Assembly (NCBI GenBank): GCA_002786025.1
Contig: NHNW01000080.1
Coordinates: 1-64,000 of the forward strand
Source: Zasmidium citrigriseum
Taxonomy: Eukaryota; Ascomycota; Dothideomycetes; Mycosphaerellales; Mycosphaerellaceae
DNA length: 64,000 bases
Direction of reading: 5' to 3'
In this document: piece after piece, positions 53,614 through 64,000 of the stretch
Layout of the letters: each line of letters starts with the position of its first letter
Numbering within the stretch: position 1 is the first letter of the stretch
Position numbers and translations under genes: made by a program
The notes under the pieces: generated by a model
Database searches by the model: none
The model's input: only the letters and a program-made list of their open reading frames with translations
What the model was told of the DNA's origin: nothing

Positions 53614-54333
53614 GATGGCGGTGCTGGTGGAGGTCGGTTGGGGCAGGAATGAGGGGCTTCTTGGAGTTGGAGTGTTGTAATGGTCTGACTTTTCAAGAGA
53701 GTTGTCGACTGTAGTGACTCAGGTCAATGTGTTCCTTCGTCAGCTATGTGTAAGTGTTCGGGCTTTTCATAAACGCGTACCTGCGTTCCCACCAAAGGCA
53801 GAAGGATGCGGTGAACCCATAGTTGCTACCCCTCCAGCTGCTTTTCTCGTCTCCCACTAGGCCAATAGCGGGGATTGAGGAGAATAAACCCACTGGACTT
53901 TCAGCCGCATAGACATAGGCATGAACTACAGCAGCAGGGATCTTGTCCTCATTAAGGACATGTCTAGCGCATGTAGGGTTGTGTTGAGGGCCAAGCATAT
54001 AGTGTGGGTCGTTTCCCTTGTGTGTTACTTTGGGGCTCTTGTCTGCCCTCTTCCTTCCTATGCTGCGGTCAATTGTCGTGGTCAAGGATGCAAGAACTAG
54101 ATATAGTGAGTAAGATTTCTCGGTCGTATTTGTACTGTGTTCCTCTTCTCTCCCTGCTCAAACTCCACACTATGTGCTCGCCAATATGCAACAGGAAACG
54201 CCGCATCCATGCTGGTCTGAACACGGGTAGAATCCACTGCGAAAGTCGCATGATTCCTCCCGAATCCTTCTTTCTTCAGGCTTTATATTTGACAACCGCC
54301 TGCTTCTTTTCCCTATCTTCGAACAACACCACA
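53614..54333. other. Gap between GST-like and SnoaL-like genes
   Basis: It is 720 bases with no convincing gene. It carries the promoter of the GST-like gene. A 113-codon minus ORF (53,744-54,085) has no recognisable motif. Confidence 0.35.
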
Positions 54334-54867
54334 TCAATCGAGGACCAAGTTACTGTTTCCCGGATTGCCAGAGATCGTGCAACAAGAATAGTACAGCCAA
54401 ATGCCTTGCCGAATCCGCCATTTCATCTCAAGCAGTCGAATCCAATGGACGTCTTGGACTCCTGTGGCGTCGACCTCAACCCAGACGACTGCCGTACCAT
54501 TCGCATTGACATCGGTATTAATGTTTATAATTCGAAATCGACATTTTGGCTCAGCCTCTGCGAACCCCAACCAAAGCTCTTGCACCTCCGGCCACGTCAA
54601 TGCCTTCTCCGGGTAGTTCATGAATCTGGCCTGAAACTTGGGCGACACCCGCGACAGGAACTCTCTTCGGTCGTCGTCTCCGTTATATTCAAAGTCGTGG
54701 TCATTGAAGGCATCCAGACAGGCGGTCGACAGGCGCTCCAGCTCGGCGATGACGGCTTTTCTGTCCTCGACGCTCTTGATCTCCTTGACTTCCTTGACCT
54801 CCGGTGTGTTCGGCTTCGTTTCTTCTGGTGTAGGAAGGCTCGGCTTTTGGTCTTCCATCACGGCCAA
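54334..54867 (-). CDS. SnoaL/NTF2-like fold protein
   Basis: This is an exon of 177 aa. After a Pro/Glu/Lys-rich N-terminal stretch of about 35 residues comes an amphipathic helix (VIAELERLSTACLDAFNDHD) and a block DDRREFLSRVSPKFQARFMN. Strands follow, including AVVWVEVDATGVQDVHW and LLEMKWRIRQGIWLYYSCCTISG. This order of helices then curved strands fits the SnoaL-like/NTF2-like fold seen in many small fungal proteins. No catalytic pair could be fixed. A second exon downstream cannot be excluded, but the ORF ends naturally. M4 is another possible start. It is the last gene before the right repeat block. Confidence 0.6.
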   Translation of the reverse strand: MAVMEDQKPSLPTPEETKPNTPEVKEVKEIKSVEDRKAVIAELERLSTACLDAFNDHDFEYNGDDDRREFLSRVSPKFQARFMNYPEKALTWPEVQELWLGFAEAEPKCRFRIININTDVNANGTAVVWVEVDATGVQDVHWIRLLEMKWRIRQGIWLYYSCCTISGNPGNSNLVLD

Positions 54868-55790
54868 TGTTGTTGCGCCGATGTGGCGTTCTTGGTCTCC
54901 TCGTGCCTGGGTACTTGAGCTTTTGGTTCAATCTCTCTGGAATGTCATTGCACTGCCATGTCCTTGCCACTGCGCCCTGCGTCGTCCGCCGCGGACCTCT
55001 CTGGGTGCATCTCAGCTAGGAGACTGGCAGCATATGTCGGTGCCGAAGGCATGTTAGTCATGAGGAGATCTGCTTCCAATTGCTTTGGCATATTGAAGGC
55101 ACAGCCCAGTTGTCGAGTGGCAATACCCGAAGCGGGAATGCCGAAGGACACACCGTCCAAATACTCGGAGGCACTGTCGGCTCCCAGAATAGACGGCTGA
55201 CATTGTTCTCGCTGCAAGAAGGGGAGCAGATCGAAGGCTGAGGCGCCATCGTCGCTTCATGCCACTTTCGGCCCCCAATGCCGTGGCTCTGGCCAAAATC
55301 CTTCATGCCCAGTCTCGAAGTCATTGGATGGCCCTATCGAAGAGCTAGTGGGTGCACTTCCGAGCAAAAAGTCTTGTGTTCTTGCTCGTGTTCCAGGCTG
55401 CAACTATTTTGTTGCACGCATACTTCACTTTGTGCTTTTACAAAAAGCCAGGAGGCCGGCATCGTACACGCGACTGCGTAATGAGTTTCACGTTCGACAC
55501 CAAGTCATGTCTTGCCGCGATTCAAAGATTTCAAGTCTTTGGAGTCCGGAAAACCGGCAGTTTGACGCGCCACGGCCAAAGGTTGTGAGTTGGGCTGGAC
55601 TTCTGCCACATCCTTTTCCCTCTGGTTCACATCAGTACGGGCGACTGATGCGACGCTTACTGCAACAATTCAAAAATAGAAGCACGCTTGCGGAGCTGTA
55701 GCACCTCTAGCCTATAGTAGTATTCGACAGTGTTATTCTTAATGCTCTATACAATGTATAAAACAAAGGAAAAAACGATTGCAAAACAAA
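54868..55790. other. Right edge of the gene island
   Basis: This is normal-composition DNA with short overlapping ORFs (54,945-55,701) and no recognisable product. The switch to RIP-type composition happens between about 55,700 and 55,800, just after an A-rich stretch that still contains CA and TG. Confidence 0.4.
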
Positions 55791-55844
55791 AATGTAGTAG
55801 ATATATATTCGTCTAAGACTAGGCTTATATACGCCTATACTAAC

Positions 55845-55903
55845 CTAAGGAATCGAACTAAGTAGGACTAATATCGCGATACTAACTAGGCCACTAGACC
55901 GAT
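55845..55903 (-). repeat. tRNA-like unit 1 (SINE-like), RIP-mutated
   Basis: On the minus strand the order is a polymerase III A-box-like segment (TGGCCTAGTTAG at 55,893-55,882) and a B-box-like segment (GTTCGATTCC at about 55,858-55,849). They are spaced as in a tRNA. The A box would fit the consensus better before a TG-to-TA change. It is followed by ATAGGCGTATATAAG, shared with unit 2. A tRNA-derived SINE or a decayed tRNA pseudogene is the likely origin. It is not a functional tRNA. Confidence 0.55.
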
Positions 55904-56027
55904 TAGTAATTGTATAGAAGTTTAAACGTTTAATATACTTTTAAAAAGGTATAGAAGAGTAAAATAAAAGGTTATAGGCGCGTATAATAGCGAACTTTAC
56001 TTATATACGCCTATAAGATACTACTAC

Positions 56028-56087
56028 TAGGAATCGAACTATAGCTAGAAGGGTACGTAGCGCCGACTAGACTACCTCGGTTAATAA
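56028..56087 (-). repeat. tRNA-like unit 2 (SINE-like), RIP-mutated
   Basis: On the minus strand it shows an A-box-like segment (TAGTCTAGTCGG at about 56,073-56,062) and a B-box-like segment (GTTCGATTCC at about 56,039-56,030). The shared ATAGGCGTATATAAG block follows. It lies about 180 bases from unit 1, in the same orientation. Both carry the marks of RIP. Confidence 0.58.
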
Positions 56088-56099
56088 TAATTATATAGT

Positions 56100-58250
56100 A
56101 TTATAATACTATATAAAAGTTAATTAAAGGTCTTTAAGGTATTATACTTTACTATAGACGTATACGTAAGGAGAAAGATTTAATCGATAAGTATATCCTC
56201 TTATATAGGGAATACCTTACTTCCGTATAGCGTAACCTCGTATATAATTAGTAGGCGGCTTATTAAAGATAGTTATAAACTCCTCCTATACCTAGTTTAG
56301 CCTATCGCTTTAATCCTAAGTAGCGAGTATATATAGTAATACCTTATTAATAGTAGAAAGGTTACGCTTATATATTTAGTAGACTAGAGTCGACAGTAGG
56401 CTCTAGACTTCGTTAGTAATAACTTTATTAATTGTATAGAGCGCGTACGTATAAATTAGGCTTAGTAGAGTCTATAATATTGTCTTTAGGAACTAGCGGT
56501 AATAAGTTAGGCTTATCCGCGTTAGTACTATTATCCTACTATATTACGAGTTAGCTTTAACGTACTATATAATTATATAGTATACCTTAGAATCGTCTAG
56601 TATAGTAGGTGTAATAGCTAGCTTCTTATTAACCTTCTTAACCTTAATCTTTCTTTAAGCTTTCTTCTTCTTTTTAACTTTAGGCTTTTTCTTAATCTCC
56701 TACTTAATCTCCTTCTTAATTTTAGGCGCTAGTAACTCGGCTTTTATACTATATAATAAGGTGTCTAGAGTCTTATTTATCTTCTTTAATAGTCTCTTAA
56801 TATAAATAAAGAGATCTATAGTTAGTATTTTTATATTTACCCCTTACTTCTACTTAATACAATTTCTAAGTATAGTATTAATAAAACTAGTATCTTAAAT
56901 ACGTAGAGGCCCTTTTCCGTTATTGTACGTACTAGTAAGGAGGATATTAATATTATTACTACGTACTAATTCGTTAGAGAGGTTTATAATCTTTATAGAG
57001 AGGAGGGAAAGTAGTTACTAGTAAGTCTCGAGTTTATAATCTTTTATAGTAATTCCTTCGCGGTAGCCTATATACGATAATTATATATTAGTTATATAGT
57101 TTAGTAAAGGCGTTAAATAGTTAAAAGCGCGCGTTAAATAGTATAAGATAGACCTTTCTTTCGCTATATTTCTATTATAGCTTCTTCCTCTATATCTATA
57201 TTATTATTAACCTAGATACGACTAATAACTAGTTATATATAAAGGCTATACGTCTTTATAGTACTAGTTACTATTAGAAGTAGCTTAGTCTAGGTACGTA
57301 CGCTTAGTAGAGTAGAGTCTACGTAAGTTTAGTTCTTACGCGGTTTCTCCGCTTAACTACGCTCGACGGCCTACTAACGATACTCTAAACCGATTATACG
57401 CGTTAGTAAGATATCTCTTACGCGCGTTTAAACCGCGATTCTAGGTAGGTTACCCTAGTCTTCGAAGTCTAAGTCCGTAAGATCGATTATAATCTAAGGC
57501 TTCTTCTTTAGAGGCGAGAGCTCTAGTAGTACGCTATTATTACGTATAATTGGATTAGTATCCTTTAGTTCGATAGTTAGGTTCTTTTCGAGATAGATCG
57601 GGTATTTAGCTCTCTTAGAGAAGCGCTTAGTATAAATAACGCTAGGCTCTAAGAGGTAGAACTAGTCCTAGTACTTAACTTCCTTAGTAGGTATAGGGTT
57701 AGGGTTACTTAGAGTAAGCGAACAATAATAATATACGATTATATAGTACGGTAACGTTACTATATAGGCTATTTATTATAGAAATAATTAATAGTAGGCC
57801 TTAAGACGATAACTATAATAATTCTTATATATAGAGCGTTACCTAACTTTTTATACCCTTAGCCTAATCGTATAAGACTATATTATTTTTACCGCTTATT
57901 ATATAGCTTCTTAATATTAATAAATACCTACTATCGTAAATACTGTACTTATAGGAGCCTATTATTATCTAGACCTTAAGCTTCCTAAAAGGGGCTATTT
58001 CTTACGAGATACTATATAAGTCTTTATAACTAGAAGACCAATTACTAAGTTTATTATAGGTTAGCGGCCCTTAGTAAGTATTATATAGAAAGTAGTAAGT
58101 ATAAATAGTATAAAAAAGCAAGTAGGGAATACGAAGTATAAGTCTTAATTAAAGTCTAACTTATAACTTAACGAAAGAGGTAGTTTTAATAAACGGTTTA
58201 TTCTTATTCTATATAAAGCGTATAAAATTAATAAAGACTATTATTCTTAA
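56100..58250. other. RIP-mutated DNA, family not identified
   Basis: It is strongly CA/TG-depleted. A minus-strand trace at about 56,600-56,850 is very Lys-rich. Other traces at 57,100-57,700 carry no motif I recognise. No element ends were located. Confidence 0.4.
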
Positions 58251-58749
58251 CTAAGGGGTATAGAATCTAGGGATTAATTAATCTATCCTACTACTTATTC
58301 TCCTCCTTAGTAGGGTTATCTTCGTAGACCTCTTCTAACCGCTCTACGAGCTCTTTTATAGACTAATTAACGTTTTTACTTACTTTTAGTATATTATATA
58401 GACCGTTATTTATACTAGGTAGGCATTCGAGCCTAAAGGTAGGCTTCTCGTCCTCTTTTTACTTTACTAAGATTAGAGTATTATTAAAGGAGAAATATTA
58501 CTCGATAATATCGTTTAGGTTATCGAGGTCCTCTTTATTCTAATATCTCTTTCTATATAATTCGGTAACCTTATAAGGGGACTATATAATAGGGTTAGGC
58601 GTAAATAATCTAATATTCGACGAGCTATCTAGAAGAGGAGGGCGAGGAAAGCGGAGTAGTTATAGGCCTACTAAGCTAGGCGTTAGCGGGCTAAGCTAGA
58701 GTTACGTAACCGCGCGTAACTCGGGCGTCGACGTTAGCCTATAATACTA
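58251..58749 (-). mobile_element. 3' LTR region of Gypsy element (RIP-mutated), outer limit approximate
   Basis: On the minus strand an eight-base G tract (58,757-58,750) is followed by TAGTATTATAGG from 58,749. This places the 3' LTR start just after the polypurine tract, as in all LTR retrotransposons. The far end is not clear; the limit at 58,251 is a guess. It resembles the left-block LTR that starts at 8,124. Confidence 0.5.
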
Positions 58750-61700
58750 CCCCCCCCTTTAAAGCGGTTAATATCTATAGTAACCTATATCTATAGCCTT
58801 AAGCGGCTAGCGATATCTTCGTAAAGAGTATATTATTCTCTATATTAATAGTATTATTACCGTCTATACTATCCTTCGATAGTACGAGTATTAGTTTATC
58901 CTACCTTACTAGCTATATAGTAAACCTAGCTAGTACTAGTAAGTTAGTACTAGCGGTAGTAGCGGCGCTACTTATACTCTAAGCCGCTATAGTTTTAGTA
59001 ACGAGCAGGCTATCTAGTACTAGCTCGCTAGGGTATATATAAGTAGAAGGCTATATAGTCGGCTACTTATACGTAATCTACCCTAGTAGTAGGCGGAAGC
59101 TAGTAAGTATAGGTTTATTAGGGTAGTTAGAGTAGAAGTTAGCGATAGTAGCTAGTACGTTAGTAAAGACTTACGTAGCGGGCTCCTAGGTAGCCTCGCT
59201 ATCTAGATATCCTTTCTATCTTATAAGATATTAAACGCCTCTTCTACGCTTCCTTAAATTAAGGACAGTATCTACCTTATAGTAGTCCTCGGTTTAGTTA
59301 GCTTAGGTAACTTAGATTAGTAGGGGATAGGTACTAGTATCGACGTTAGGAGGGTAAGGTTTTAGAAGGTTAGGGCTAAACGTATTATATATAGTAATAG
59401 AAGTAGGGTTAAGGTCTAACTTAAAAGCTTTACCTCTATAGAGGACGTTAGTTATAGTAATAGGTCTATACTACTTAACGTTAAGTTTCTTAGAAGGTCG
59501 AGAGGTAGCCTAGTTATAGGTATCGATATAGACTCGATTACCGACTTAATATATTAGAGGGACCGCTCTATAGGCGTTAGTATAATCAGCTTACGTCTAC
59601 TAGGTAAGCTAGATCTAGTTACGTAGGAAGGACTATATAGTCTTTATTCTAGCCGCGAACGTATTAGTAGCGTTAGTAGAGAGCTTTTTCGTATATAGCT
59701 AGGTAGCGAGTAACTTTAGTAGTATAGATACTATAGTTCGTAGGTTATAGGCTATTTTAGTAAAGGTCGGTAAGACGCTAGTCGATTTATAGATATTATT
59801 ATTATAAGTAACTTAAAAGAGAGGTAACTAGTCTATCTAATTATCTTAGGTATAGGATATATATATATATAAGAAGCGCTCTATATCTTTATTAGTATTC
59901 TCGGCTTAACCGTTAGTCTAGGGATAGAAAGCCGTAGATAGGTAGTAGTCGATATTAAGTAGCTAGTATAAGCAGCGCTAGAAGGTAGAAATCTATTAAG
60001 AGCCTCTATCGCTAATAATATATAAAGGTAGGCTATAATAGCGATAGTAGCGGTCTACTATTACGTAGGCGATATACTTAGCTTCTATTAAGATTACCCC
60101 TATAGTTTCTACGCCTTTACCTAGCCGATCCGTAATAGTAAGGATATTACTATACTCCTATCTATTAACTAATAACTTCGAAGGTAGGAGAGATACTACG
60201 AAATCTATAGTAATATCGTCCTATAGTTCGAAGGGTAGTAGAAGCGACTATAGAAGCCTAGCTTTTAGATTATTAGCTTACTTATTAGATAGGCAATTAT
60301 AATAGTTTCTATAGGCCTAGTAGGCTATATAAGAAAGACTACTCTAGGCGAAGTCTCGCTAAATATAATCGAGTATCTTAGCCCGGCTAGCGTATCTATA
60401 GCGCTTATAGTATTAGCGAGTAATTAGGCGATAGAGCTCTAAGTTAGTAGGTACGTATAGGGTATAGAGGCTATATCGGTTTTTAACGTAGATAAGGCTA
60501 TCGATAACCTTAGCTTATTAGTTATCGATCTTCTAAGAGTAAAGAAGCTTAGCTAGAGAGTTATCGGCGACTTACTAGACGGCTACCTAAATATTAGGGT
60601 TAGTATAGGCTTAATAAACGGCGTCTAGTATATTAGGTTCTTAATATAGTTCGATACTTATAGTACTAAGGTTAACGTCGTCTAAGTAGACGAGATTCTT
60701 AGTAGGTAGTAGCGTATAGAGCTACTATATAAGACGGGGGTTAGAAGGATTAGAAGGAAGGTCTTAGGGTCGCTATATTAGGCTATCTAGTTTAGCGCCC
60801 TATATACTAGGCTAATAGATTACTTTAAAGAAGAACTATAAGAGGAACTTAGACTAGCGAGCCTATCGCCGGTTTAGCTACTTACTTATAGTAAAGTATT
60901 CTAGGTTCTTATAGTTAGAGTAGATAAGGACTAGTTTACCTTTAGGGTTAGGGTTAGAGACGTCCGTACCTTTATTATAGTACGATATAAGTTTAGGTCG
61001 CTACTCTTCGAAGGCCTTAACGATAGCTAGTAGTTCCTTATTATAGATATTATAGTTATACTCTTATAGGGATATCTTCTTAGATATATAGGCGACTAGG
61101 CGTAGGATACCCTCGTCGTTATATTATAATAGTACTATAGTAGTAACGAAATCCGATACGTCGGTTTCTACTAGCGTAGCCCGTCTAGGTATAAAGTATA
61201 TAAGAACGGTATTACTCGTAAAAGTAGCTTTAAGTACTATAAACGTAGCTTTATATTCGCTAGACTATATCTATAGAGTATACTACTCTTTAGACTTACG
61301 AGTAAGGTTAGTTAGGGGTAGAGCGATCTTTAAGTATCCTTAGACGAATCGCTAATAGAAGTTAGCGAAACCGAGGAAGGAGAGGACGTCCTTAATATTA
61401 CGGGGCGTAGCTTAATCGTAAATCGCTTATACCTTAGCTAGATCTATCCTAATACCGTCGGTACCGATAATAAGGCCTAGGTACTTAGTTTACTTAACGT
61501 AGAACTCGTATTTATCGATATCGAGCTAGAGGCTAGCGGTATAGAGCTTATTAAGTACCTTTTAGATATATATAATATACTCTTTATAGATATCGCTAAA
61601 GATAAGGAGATCGTTAAGGTAGGCGGATACGAAATCGTTAAGGTAGTTATAGAGTAAGTCGTTAATATATAACTAGAAGGTCCTAGGGGCGTTATAGAGC

Positions 61701-64000
61701 CTAAAAGGTATAACTAAGTATTTAAACTAGCTATAGCGGGTAGTAAAGGTAGTCTTCTACTCGTCGCCTTCTATAATCCGTATACGATTAAAGGTAGCGA
61801 TAACGTCTAGTTTAGTATACTACTATTTACTAGCGATCTTATTAAGTATATCTTAGATAAGCGGAATAGGGTATCGACTCTTAATAGTTAATTCGTTAAG
61901 AGCGCGGAAGTCCTAGTAAACTCGAAGACCTCTACTTAGTTTATAGATAATAAGGATAGGTAAAGTAGTAGAAGAGGTACTAGGCTAGATATTACCCTTT
62001 TTAAGCTAGTCGTTAGTCTACTTCTTAATAACCTTATTCTCTATAGTTAATATAGGTTAAGGGCGGATATATAGTAGCTTAGAGCCGTCTTTTAAGTAGA
62101 TCTTATAATCTATCGAGCGGTAAGGAGGTAGCTTATTAGCCTCTCTTCGCGATTAAATATTAGCCTAGTCCTAGTATTCCTTTAGTAGTTAGTCTAGGAC
62201 GTCTTCGTCTTTATCGCGAGTTTATATAAACTTTACGACGTTAGTAGAGGCGTATATTATATAGGTATATATAGGAGTAGTATCGTAGGCTAGGGGGACT
62301 ATAACGACTAGTATTTATAGATAGTAGAGGAATACTTTAGCTCCTAGGCGCTAGGCGTATATACTAAACGCCTAGGCGCCTACCTCCTCGATATTAGTAT
62401 TAAGGTCTCTATCCTAGAGGGACCGAGAAGGTAGCTAGTAGGTCTATTTAGTAGCTAACTACTAAGTATAGAAAGGGGTAGGTTTAATATAGCGAATTAT
62501 AGAGATAGAGGCGTCTTTATAGGGGCTATAGCCGTAATAGCTAGACTACGTAAACGTAAGTTTATTATTTCGCTAGTCCTTATTAGGTTAATACTTACGA
62601 TACTAGTCTCTACCTAGGGAGATATTATAGCCTAGATTAGCTATAAAGTACTTAAGCTTCTTAGAATAGCTACTAATATCGAGGCGTACTATAGTATAGT
62701 ACGTAATAGAAGTAGCGGCCTTAGAAAGGTCGGTAAGTCTAAAAGGGATAGGTATAGTTAATAGGAGTAGAGGTAGTTAATAGTATTACGCGAAGAGTAT
62801 ATTATAGAAAGAAGCGGTACTACTATTATTAAGGAAAATTATTATATTACGACTATTAACTATACTAGGGACGACGAAGTATTCGTTAATATCCGGGGCT
62901 TCGTTATAGCTCGGTTCTATAGATAGTATAAAGGAGAAGGTTAATAATAAGGTATATAGTTCTAGTAATATACTCGAGCTACTACTATTCGTCGCGCTCG
63001 AATAGTAGTCTAGGCTTTTAGGGCCTTACTAGTAGTAGAGGTAGCTAGAGTAGTAGCGCTAGTATTAGTACCTATTACTAGTACTAGAGTAGTTAGCTAG
63101 TTATTAGCGTCTCTCGTAAATTTAGTAGTACGCTAATATCCGGCTAGGGGGTAGACGTCGTTATTAGGTCCGTATCTAATATAACGGTAGCGCTTATAGC
63201 GGTTCTCTTATAGATACTACTTAGCGAGCTTAGGTATTATCTTAGGTAGAAATTAGAACTTAGTAGGGCAGTCCTTCTACGGCTTAAGCCTATTAGTAGA
63301 GCGAGAGTTAGCGTTAGAGTTACTAGTACTAGAGAGTTAGCTACCCCCTAACTTAGGCTTATTATTATTATTAGAGCCCTTATTCTCGTAAGGGTATAGG
63401 TCGTCGATAATAGAGTTCTCTTATTAAAGACGCTAGTATAGAGCGACTAGCTTTATAGGTATCGAGTAGTCTTAGAGGCGAAGGATAGTCTTATACTTAA
63501 CGCTTAACTTCTTATAGAGCTTAGTAGCTTCTATCTTTAAACCCTACTTACTAGGTATCTTAGGAATAAAGGCGTTAATCTTCTAGAACTTAGGGTAGAA
63601 CTTAGAAAACTTCTCGTTCGGACCTATTACTAATTAGTCTATCTAGTATTAGGTATTACTAACGGCGTTATATATACTAAAGTAGTTATTAAGGTAGTTA
63701 AGATATTCGCGGATAGAGCGGAAGTAGGTATTAGTAGTAAACGTCTTCTTAAGTTATAAAGCTAGAGGGATTATACCCTTAATAGTTCTATAAGTAGTAC
63801 TAGTAGTATAGGCGAGGACGTAATATAGGGTAGTATTAATATCGCGGAACCTAGTAACTATAAGCTTTATACCTAGCGAGTTAAGCTATTCTTTAAGTAT
63901 AAACTTATTATTACCTAAGAACTTCTTAGGATCCTTAATATTACGGCTAGTCTTTATACTATTAAGGAGGGTTAGATCGTAGACGGTAAGGTTATTTAGA
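58750..64000 (-). pseudogene. RIP-inactivated Ty3/Gypsy chromovirus, gag-pol relic, 5' end outside window
   Basis: Read from 64,000 downwards, the usual order is visible: a gag-like helical region (about 63,400-63,900), a Cys-poor former zinc-knuckle zone (about 63,200), and a protease region (about 62,500-62,750, with an IANLGYNISLG block). Reverse transcriptase follows at about 61,450-62,000, with LRVY-DFRALNE and the active-site loop at about 61,610-61,635. Then come RNase H (about 60,850-61,060, KELLAIVKAFEE), integrase (about 59,550-60,500) and a chromodomain near 59,180-59,280 (LRKRRRGVQYL-like). The RT active site reads Y-L-N-D where intact relatives have Y-x-D-D, a change in RIP context. 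Many TAA/TAG stops break the frame, so it is dead as it stands. Confidence 0.85.

Larger units (their letters stand above)
55790..64000. repeat. Right RIP-mutated repeat block
   Basis: It has the same signature as the left block: CA and TG almost gone, TA dominant, CG kept. It contains two tRNA-like units, an unassigned stretch and a Gypsy chromovirus on the minus strand. It runs beyond the window. Confidence 0.93.

Noticed and set aside
54945..55701. Several short ORFs at the right edge of the island, considered as small secreted proteins
   Set aside because: No signal peptide, no Cys pattern, and overlapping frames on both strands.
55790..64000. Arrays resembling CRISPR or simple satellite repeats in the TA-rich flanks
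   Set aside because: The repetitive look comes from RIP-limited dinucleotides; there is no regular spacing, and the genome is eukaryotic.

Overview
This window is nuclear DNA of a filamentous ascomycete (Pezizomycotina). The gene content and style suggest a Dothideomycete, but that rank is inference. Evidence: GT-AG introns of about 48-76 nt, a hacA-type bZIP gene with an Ire1-spliced intron, an Atg15 lipase, a molybdopterin nitrate reductase, and transposon DNA mutated in the pattern of repeat-induced point mutation (RIP).

The layout has three parts. A left repeat block (1 to about 11,190) and a right repeat block (about 55,790 to 64,000) enclose a gene-dense island of about 44.6 kb. In both blocks the dinucleotides CA and TG are almost absent while TA is hugely enriched and CG is retained. 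Almost no ATG survives, so neither block holds a usable reading frame. Under the mutations the coding traces are still readable. On the left are an SNF2-type helicase (+), a Plavaka/KDZ-like transposase (+), the 3' end of a Gypsy element (+) and a Harbinger/PIF-type transposase (-). On the right are two tRNA-like (SINE-like) units and a Ty3/Gypsy chromovirus (-) with its polypurine tract and 3' LTR.

The island carries 23 protein-coding genes. In order they are: hacA (+), a PLP-homeostasis YggS/PROSC-type protein (-), a secreted GH78 alpha-L-rhamnosidase (+), a VPS9-domain Rab5 exchange factor (-), atg15 (+), guanine deaminase (+), a helical-repeat protein that may be Hsm3/PSMD5-like (-), a nitrate reductase with a long N-terminal extension (-), an FAD monooxygenase (-), a fungal unknown with a CxxC tail (+), an acetoacetate-decarboxylase-like protein (-), a second FAD monooxygenase (-), a multipass membrane protein (-), a dihydrodiol/D-xylose dehydrogenase-type oxidoreductase (+), a GNAT acetyltransferase (+), two neighbouring BTB/POZ-type genes (-,-), a two-pass membrane protein (-), a Zrg17-like CDF protein (+), a low-complexity unknown (+), a Vcx1/CAX-type cation/proton antiporter (-), a GST-like protein (-) and a SnoaL/NTF2-like protein (-).

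These are mostly independent housekeeping genes. There is no obvious biosynthetic cluster. Loose themes are the secretory pathway, endosome and vacuole (hacA, VPS9, atg15, zrg17, vcx1), nitrogen and purine use (guanine deaminase, nitrate reductase), and a short stretch of two FAD monooxygenases around a decarboxylase-like gene. The most striking features are the textbook twin Ire1 hairpins around a 20-nt intron in hacA, the near-total RIP of both flanks with sharp edges, the paired tRNA-like repeats at the right border, and a recurring switch from C-rich to G-rich coding strand inside many genes.
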